NCBI GenBank assembly: GCA_049999765.1
Contig: JBNGIQ010003890.1
Span: 1 to 35,823, forward strand
Origin: Phaeoceros laevis
Lineage: Eukaryota > Anthocerotophyta > Anthocerotopsida > Notothyladales
Length of the DNA: 35,823 bases
Reading direction: 5' to 3'
Shown: in pieces, positions 31,401-35,823 of the stretch
How positions within the stretch are numbered: the stretch's first letter is position 1
Layout: the number at the start of each line of letters is the position of its first letter
The notes under the pieces: model-generated
The model's input: only the letters and a program-made list of their open reading frames with translations
Told to the model about the DNA's origin: nothing
Database searches by the model: none
Program-made: the position numbers and the translations under genes

Positions 31401-32885
31401 CGCAAACAGCTGCTCCTGTGCCAAGAGAACTTTTTCTGCTCCTCGGATGATAAAATATCCCCCAACATCAAACGCGCAGTCTTCTTTCCTGGACTTCTCA
31501 GCGTCTAACCCAGAGAGATGACACAGTTTTGATTTGAGCATGACAGGGATCTTACCGACAGGAGACTTCATGTGTTCTCGTGTGTCTACTACTTTCTCTC
31601 CCATAATGACACTGCCATCCTTGCTCGTCCCAACGTCTGCAGGTACATAAACATCAATCGTCACGTCGATGAAGATCTCAGCAGCATACGTTAGGTTTCG
31701 CAGGCGAGCTTCTCTGGGAGACAGATCTTTGTCCACGGCTTCTTCTGAATCCGAATCTTGTAAGTCCTTCCTGGACTTACGCTTCTTGCCAGTTTTCTTG
31801 GGCGCATCCTTCTCTTGACCATTGTCATCACCCTTCCCAGTCTTCTTTTTGCTTCCTACTTCTGCTTTCACTCTTCCTCCCTGGATTCCTGCCTCCTCTT
31901 CCGCTTCAAGTTTGCCTTTCCCTTTCGGCTTCCATTTTGTATTACTGTCCTGTCCTTCTCCATCACTGACTACTGCAAGACCTTTCCCTTTGGATGTGCT
32001 CTGTCCATAGTCGACTTCGAGATCACCGATGTCAGTGTTAACTTTCGATGCTTTGGCACCATAGCGTACTTGCTCATCTTCAACGTCAGCTCCTCTGGCA
32101 CCAAAAGCTACTTCGTCAAACTCAAGGCCTTTTCCTTTCGCTTTGCCCTCTTCCCTGGGCTCGCTATCCCCCCATCCGTCCTTCCCGGTAGTCTGACTGG
32201 CATCTGCCTTATCTTTCACACCGCCCCAAGCATTTGAGGCCTCATTGCCCCAAGCTGACGAGCTCTGACCCCGGTCAGTCTGGTCTCCCCAGCCATCACT
32301 CTCCCCCCAACCACCTGCCTTACTGTCTTTGGTATTAACCGTACCCCAACCCTGGTCCTCTCCACTGGCACCCACAGGATTGTCGTCCCAGCCAGTTGAT
32401 TTCCCAAATCCGTCATTATCACCTCCTTCTTCATGTTTGCAGCCCCTGGAGCTGTCTCCGTTGTCCTCCGCATTTGGAGCAACTGCTTTGAGGGGCTTCA
32501 CCCGGATTCTTGGCTTAACCAACGAGACCTGGCCAAACCTAATCCTCGCATGCCTTAAAGAACCATCAACCCGGACTGCACTTGGACTAGGATCCGATGT
32601 CACTTCCAGCACAGGGTCTTCATCGATTATTCTTTGGAGACCGTGGCTGATGAAATCATTGTAAGAGTGCAGCTGGTGATCGAAGAGAGGCTTGTCCTGC
32701 AAACAGGTGCGAACCACTGTCCAGCGCCACTTCTCATCTTGTGTGACTATATCCTGCATGCTTCTGGAAGCAAATCCTGCCTCGCCCGCATGGACCTCCC
32801 GGTTCTCATCCGGAACAGCCTGCTCCTGATTCAGTAACATATCCAAATCAATCTCTGAAAGTATGTCGTTCATCTCCGCGTCCAT
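28455..32885 (-). CDS. NRPD2/NRPE2: Second-largest subunit of RNA polymerase IV/V with WG/GW insert
   Basis: A single 1,476-codon frame from the ATG at 32885 to TGA at 28457-28455. It is an RPB2-type subunit and belongs to NRPD2/NRPE2 of Pol IV/V rather than Pol II: KVKFRGLRGYVHPLTRQPV, MERDCMMAHGA, RERTFLQSD and the ending LLQQELFSMGIALKL follow the Pol IV/V form. Core elements are the start (FDHQLHSYNDFISHGLQ), fork/lobe (CAFDVGGYFIIRGAEKVLLAQEQ), DTPDGENCGL-like PDGENCGLVESL, hybrid-binding GYNQEDSIIMNKASIDRGMF (about residue 1090), GDKFSSMHGQKGVIG (about 1225) and a C-terminal zinc site (CKRC...CRLC). Pol IV makes siRNA precursors and Pol V scaffold RNA for RNA-directed DNA methylation. 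Two oddities: no introns, and an insert at residues 130-388. Usual family length is about 1,170-1,220 residues. The start MDAEMNDILSEIDLDMLL is acidic, without a known motif. Confidence 0.92.
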   Translation of the reverse strand: MDAEMNDILSEIDLDMLLNQEQAVPDENREVHAGEAGFASRSMQDIVTQDEKWRWTVVRTCLQDKPLFDHQLHSYNDFISHGLQRIIDEDPVLEVTSDPSPSAVRVDGSLRHARIRFGQVSLVKPRIRVKPLKAVAPNAEDNGDSSRGCKHEEGGDNDGFGKSTGWDDNPVGASGEDQGWGTVNTKDSKAGGWGESDGWGDQTDRGQSSSAWGNEASNAWGGVKDKADASQTTGKDGWGDSEPREEGKAKGKGLEFDEVAFGARGADVEDEQVRYGAKASKVNTDIGDLEVDYGQSTSKGKGLAVVSDGEGQDSNTKWKPKGKGKLEAEEEAGIQGGRVKAEVGSKKKTGKGDDNGQEKDAPKKTGKKRKSRKDLQDSDSEEAVDKDLSPREARLRNLTYAAEIFIDVTIDVYVPADVGTSKDGSVIMGEKVVDTREHMKSPVGKIPVMLKSKLCHLSGLDAEKSRKEDCAFDVGGYFIIRGAEKVLLAQEQLFAQRFTVSRNDLGLTASSAGSYYKGSNVYYRTSVFLRRQVVKGKVRVDGPQVCTVRLRRVDGFIPIAVVMRALGVQNDKDVVEIICGNLRDHDVARLGFAFVRHADIEMEEFLQERRKNVNSIYKQRSALKFIGSKVKGRKDGESEAESAVVVLSELFPGQEGMSDSAKAFTLGYMAHRLCCCHLGRSEVDDRENLRNKRLDLPGDLLSLEFKNLLRRFKNELRKRTQKSLAKRKLDFQLDSTVFTLGFQRAFSTGDWSARGDRDARDSGVVVDLPRTNPMSTLGQLRKIRTPVSYIAKATKVRYIHDSHMHRVCVLETPDGENCGLVESLALSCFVSGETPEKLAYNSLLACRMRVLDTVTTQWLRTNPESQRVFLNGKWVGCHTEPDNLVRQMRTLRREDKAMVEVEIVQDDKVGEIRIYTDPGRFLRPLLIVEKQRLKITATHVAQLNSGREDGLAYLLKEGVLEFLGVEEEEGALIASKMRELEVAHNDPSHQLFTHFELHELLLVGLGASVIPFFNHNPTTRNMQQAQKHGKQAIGHYFINRRARSDTSGHELFYPQNQLVKTGAAASLRKDELVNGQNAIVAIAICGGYNQEDSIIMNKASIDRGMFRTVHYKTHRSSLKKGTFEEFRKPCLPEDRVVPKKVTEAYNMVDDDGFPFVSARLDEGDIICGKAKPDRQNIGQTKDVPEKVTLSNRGRVDQVVLTTEEDGTKIAKVRMRSCRRPEIGDKFSSMHGQKGVIGMLYNQEDMPFTKEGIVPDIIINPHTFPSRQTLGQLMECLLGKVVATPPPSHSSRLVGRTDATPFGGSPSYEAIYQELQKSGYPGSGKERMFSGHTGSRITDLITIGPTFYQRLTHLVADKVKFRGLRGYVHPLTRQPVKEREKHGAVKFGGMERDCMMAHGAAMTIRERTFLQSDFYKMFHCKRCQLPAFMDRQTENPSCRLCRSPQHVVVLEVPYACKLLQQELFSMGIALKLITEPF
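31722..32498 (-). other. Low-complexity insert in the Pol IV/V second subunit
   Basis: Residues 130-388 separate the first protrusion strands (RFGQVSLVKPRIR) from the next conserved block (REARLRNLTYAAEIFIDV). RPB2 and NRPD2 proteins have only some 10-15 residues here. The insert is hydrophilic: first the WG/GW part (166-239), then a Lys/Gly/Glu-rich part with repeated KGKG, and a basic nuclear-localisation-like KKTGKKRKSRK (363-373). It has no predicted fold by eye and should hang from the surface. Confidence 0.85.
32169..32393 (-). other. WG/GW repeat platform (Argonaute-hook-like)
   Basis: Seven tryptophans at residues 166, 180, 193, 199, 212, 220 and 238, all adjacent to glycine (STGWDD, DQGWGT, GGWGES, DGWGDQ, SAWGNE, NAWGGV, DGWGDS). 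The setting is acidic, with Asp, Ser, Asn and no other aromatic residues. This matches AGO hooks of NRPE1 and SPT5L in spacing and composition. AGO binding is inference. Confidence 0.8.
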
Positions 32886-33480
32886 CACGCCACCCGAGCA
32901 AGAAAGGCCCTAGGCAAAGGGAAGCCAACAAGTGCCCAGCACCAAGTCTCACCACCTGCACAGCCTCAAAACTGCTAGCTCAAAAGCTCGTGAGCAGAGC
33001 ACATCTCAACAGAGTGAATTCTCTAAGGCGCTCTCCAATCCCGTCGTTTCCGAACAGACCGTGCTGAGTACACGGCAGCTCCCTGCATTTGAGCAGCTCA
33101 TAGGCCGCGTCTCTCCAGCTTCTCAGCGAACATCAATGCGACTTCAACCGACCCCCAGAGATCATCATGCGAGCCGTTAGGGACACTCGTGAGGAGGTGC
33201 CACCTTGACGGTCCTGGACTGCCAGTCCCGTCCATGCACACCGCATTGCCCGAGGCGGGAAATTTGAGCAAGGCAGACGAGGCTCCAGGGACTAAACCAA
33301 TATGAAACACGTAAACCCAGCACATTGGATTAGGCGGATGTTGATTATTCTATAATTTCGAATCTACATAGGTACATGAAAATATCGTGGCCCAGCGTTG
33401 TCCCAAGCCTTCGGTAAGGTCCTACCACGTGCCCTTTAGGGGAGGGGTGCCCCAGCTGAAAAAGGGCGTACAGCCTCGTC
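32886..33480. other. Intergenic stretch, polymerase to PPR gene
   Basis: About 595 bp between two minus-strand genes. It should hold the polymerase promoter and the PPR 3' UTR. No TATA box or other clear element was seen, and translation of the PPR-proximal part shows no remnant of a DYW domain. Confidence 0.45.
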
Positions 33481-35823
33481 TCAGCTTTGTCCTCCGGCCT
33501 TAGATGCAGCTCTCTTTCTCCGCAACTTCTTCACTTTTTTTACACGATTTGAGAAGCCTGCATCTGCATAGATGTTTGCCATCAATATATATGCAGCAGC
33601 GTGGTCAGGCTGTAGATGAACTGCCCGCTCAAAAGCTTGTTGCGCTAGGACAACCTCCCCATGCTTTCGACAGGCTCCCAGTAGGCACAACCAGAGTGTC
33701 AAATTGGGCTGCATTGGCATACTTGACAGCAGCACTTCTATCCTTGTGAAACATCCGGCGCGCCCCAAGAGATCCACCATGGCGACATAATGATCAATCT
33801 CTGGATCTATGTGATAGTCTCTGCTCATTGATTTGAAGTAGTCGGTCCCTTTGTCAACTAAACCAGCATGGCTACAAGCAGCCAGAACCGAAAGAAACGT
33901 GACTCCATTCGGCTGTACTCCTGCCAGCTGCATTTTCTCAAAGCATTGCAGGCTGGCTGTGCAGTCTCCTTGTCGAGCATACCCGGCAATCAATGCTGTC
34001 CATGACACTACGTCAGGCTGGGGCAGAGTATCAAACACGGTCTGTGCATCCACCATGCTCGCACATCGACCATATGCACTGATAAGCCCACTTGCCAGGA
34101 AAGGACTCAATTTTCTGCCTGCAGAGACAAGGGAATGGTTAATCTGCTGAAGTATGGAAAAGCTTCCTGTATCGCTACATGCTTGCAAGATCCGAACAGT
34201 TGTGATTTCATCTGGACTCACACCCTCCTCCTGCATTTTCTGGTACAACAAGAAAGCACTTTCTCCTTGGCCTCGTTCAACATATGCTGCTAGCATAACA
34301 TTCCATGATACTACATCTCGCACACAAAGCCCATCAAACACATTTTGTGCATCCACAGTGCTCCCGGACTTGGCATACATACCAATAAGGGTGTTACCAA
34401 CAATGACATCTGAGCCGTAGCTCATTCTTTCAACGTCTGCATGCAGTGCCTTGCCCATCTGCAGACACTTCACTTTTATGCCTTGTCCATCCAGCATGAC
34501 AACCTCTTCCTTCTCCGCTATCATGCTACAGGCCTGGAGGGCACTGACAATAGTCCAATCGTTCGGACTCACTCCTTCGTTAAGCATTTCTTCATACAGT
34601 AGCAACACTTTCTCTGCCTGGCCCTGCTCGACATGTGCCACAAAAATGGCATTCCATGACACCACATCACGTTCAGACAACGCCTCAAACATATTCTGCG
34701 CATCCAGAATGCTTCGACACTTCCCATACATGCTAACGAGGGTGTTTCCAACGAAGGAATCTGAGCCACAGCCCGCTCTTTGCGCATCAGCATGCAATGT
34801 CTTCCCCTTTTCTAAGGCTTTGACTTTCAGCGATTGTGAGTCAGCACTCACACCTTCTTCAGCCTCCGCAAGCATGCCACATGCTTGCACTGCACTGACA
34901 AAGGTCCATGTGTTGGGACTCACACCTTCCTCTCTCATGCTCTCATAGAGCCACAAACTTTTGTCTGCCTGGCCCACCTCAACGTACGCTGCAATCATCC
35001 CAGTCCATGCAACTACATCACGAGAGAACAGCCCATCAAAAACATTCTGTGCATCGACAACACTACCGCACTTCCCATACATACTTAGAAGTATGCTACC
35101 AACGATGACATCTGAAGCATAATCCTTCCTTTGAGCATCACAGTGTATGATCTTTCCAAGTCCCAGAGACTTGACCTTTAGGCTCTGAAAGTTCACCATA
35201 CCATCCTCATCCTTATCTGCAAACATGCCACATGCTTGGAGCACAATGGAAAAAGTCCAGTCAGTTGGACTTACGCCTTCCTCTCTCAGTTGCTCATAGA
35301 GCTGAAAAGCATGTTTTACTTGCCCTTGCTCCACGTAAGCTGCAAGTAGCGCATTCCAGGACACCACATCACGCTGGAACAACCCATCGAACACAAATTG
35401 TGCGTCAAAAATACTCCCACACTTTCCATACATGCTGACAAGGGTGTTACCGACAAACACATCTGAAACGCAGCCCCTCTTCTGAGCTTCAACATGTATC
35501 GCCTTGCCCATTTTTAGACACTTCACCTTAATAGATAGTCCATCCACTGAAACATCTTCCTCCTTCTCTGCGACTATGCCACATGCTTGAAGGACACTCA
35601 CAAACGCTCGAGCATCTGGTTCCACACCTTGCTCCAACATTTCTTCATAGAGGTGCAAGGCCGTCTGCGCTTGGCCCTTCTGAGCACATGCGACAAGCAT
35701 TGCTGTCCATGATACAACATCCCGTTTGGACAACCCGTCAAAGACCTTCTGGGCTTCCACAATGCTTCCACACCTCCCATACATATCAACTAAACAGTTG
35801 CCCACAATCAGGTTCGATTCACA
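33481..35823 (-). CDS. PLS-type PPR protein of 117-residue repeats, E-type end (5' truncated)
   Basis: The frame is open to the right edge, so the N-terminus lies outside; 780 residues are visible, ending TGA at 33481-33483. The first part (to about residue 545, counted from position 35805) is a tandem series with an exact 117-residue period: GKAIHVEAQ, GKIIHCDAQ, GKTLHADAQ and GKALHADVE begin at 100, 217, 334 and 451. Each unit is a P-L-S triplet with an extra stretch of about 16 mostly charged residues (e.g. EKEEDVSVDGLSIKV) in the turn after VLQACG. More ordinary repeats follow, then E1 (LWLCLLGACRKHGEVVLAQQ) and a shortened E2 ending in a basic tail, KKLRRKRAASKAGGQS. There is no PG box or deaminase domain. 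The family binds organellar RNA, one base per motif; this one would need a separate DYW protein to edit. No intron visible. Confidence 0.92.
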   Translation of the reverse strand, partial: CESNLIVGNCLVDMYGRCGSIVEAQKVFDGLSKRDVVSWTAMLVACAQKGQAQTALHLYEEMLEQGVEPDARAFVSVLQACGIVAEKEEDVSVDGLSIKVKCLKMGKAIHVEAQKRGCVSDVFVGNTLVSMYGKCGSIFDAQFVFDGLFQRDVVSWNALLAAYVEQGQVKHAFQLYEQLREEGVSPTDWTFSIVLQACGMFADKDEDGMVNFQSLKVKSLGLGKIIHCDAQRKDYASDVIVGSILLSMYGKCGSVVDAQNVFDGLFSRDVVAWTGMIAAYVEVGQADKSLWLYESMREEGVSPNTWTFVSAVQACGMLAEAEEGVSADSQSLKVKALEKGKTLHADAQRAGCGSDSFVGNTLVSMYGKCRSILDAQNMFEALSERDVVSWNAIFVAHVEQGQAEKVLLLYEEMLNEGVSPNDWTIVSALQACSMIAEKEEVVMLDGQGIKVKCLQMGKALHADVERMSYGSDVIVGNTLIGMYAKSGSTVDAQNVFDGLCVRDVVSWNVMLAAYVERGQGESAFLLYQKMQEEGVSPDEITTVRILQACSDTGSFSILQQINHSLVSAGRKLSPFLASGLISAYGRCASMVDAQTVFDTLPQPDVVSWTALIAGYARQGDCTASLQCFEKMQLAGVQPNGVTFLSVLAACSHAGLVDKGTDYFKSMSRDYHIDPEIDHYVAMVDLLGRAGCFTRIEVLLSSMPMQPNLTLWLCLLGACRKHGEVVLAQQAFERAVHLQPDHAAAYILMANIYADAGFSNRVKKVKKLRRKRAASKAGGQS

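Noticed and set aside
31815-32664. Plus-strand frames of 140 and 111 codons opposite the polymerase insert
   Set aside because: They are explained by the low-complexity composition of the insert; the products are Ser/Pro/Phe-rich without a domain, and there is no promoter or splice support.
28455-32885. The polymerase subunit as Pol II RPB2
   Set aside because: Several stretches (KVKFRGLRGYVHPLTRQPV, FLQSD, ELFSMGIALKL) follow the Pol IV/V form where RPB2 differs. A few positions are RPB2-like, as expected for an early-branching plant.
32886-32888. Polymerase start one codon earlier
   Set aside because: That codon is GTG; the adjoining ATG at 32885 is the natural start.

Overview
This is a gene-dense piece of a land-plant nuclear genome. 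The evidence is spliceosomal introns (mostly about 60-200 bp where I placed them), A-type cytochromes P450, a class I small heat-shock protein, a second-largest subunit of the plant-specific RNA polymerases IV/V, and two intronless plant PPR editing-factor genes. The first PPR gene ends in Gly-Arg-Pro instead of Asp-Tyr-Trp. That variant of the DYW deaminase is known from hornworts, ferns and some lycophytes and is associated with U-to-C editing. Short introns and tight gene spacing suggest a small genome, so a hornwort is my best guess, with a fern or lycophyte as alternatives. The species cannot be fixed from the sequence.

Layout, left to right: 3' part of a GRP-type DYW PPR gene (+, 1-1115); degenerate tRNA-Ala(AGC) relic (-, 1305-1377); five-exon ATG12 (+, 1999-2674); a poorly resolved stretch with possible exons (2675-3528); six-exon SGNH/GDSL esterase with an unusual N-terminal membrane anchor (+, 3529-4987); two-exon class I sHSP (-, 5970-6579); two divergent P450 genes (-, 7454-9253; + , 10067-12309) sharing an 813-bp promoter; a complete, many-exon DNA-PKcs/PRKDC gene (-, 12403-28231); an intronless NRPD2/NRPE2-like gene (-, 28455-32885); and a PPR gene built of exact 117-residue repeats (-, 33481 to the right edge).

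Two loci stand out. The Pol IV/V second-subunit gene carries an in-frame insert of about 259 codons near its N-terminus, which includes seven tryptophans, each next to glycine, in about 75 residues. This is an Argonaute-hook-like WG/GW platform. In known plants such a platform sits on the largest Pol V subunit (NRPE1) or on SPT5L, not on this subunit. The upstream neighbour of the DNA-PKcs gene is this polymerase gene, only 223 bp away on the same strand. DNA-PKcs itself is absent from flowering-plant models; here it looks intact from start codon to FATC domain and keeps a cluster of SQ/TQ sites where the animal enzyme has its autophosphorylation cluster.

I see no operons, CRISPR arrays, complete transposons or phage/viral genes. 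Exon junctions were inferred by hand from splice consensus and family conservation. They are well supported for ATG12, the esterase, the sHSP, both P450s and the terminal exons of DNA-PKcs, and only approximate for the N-terminal third of DNA-PKcs.
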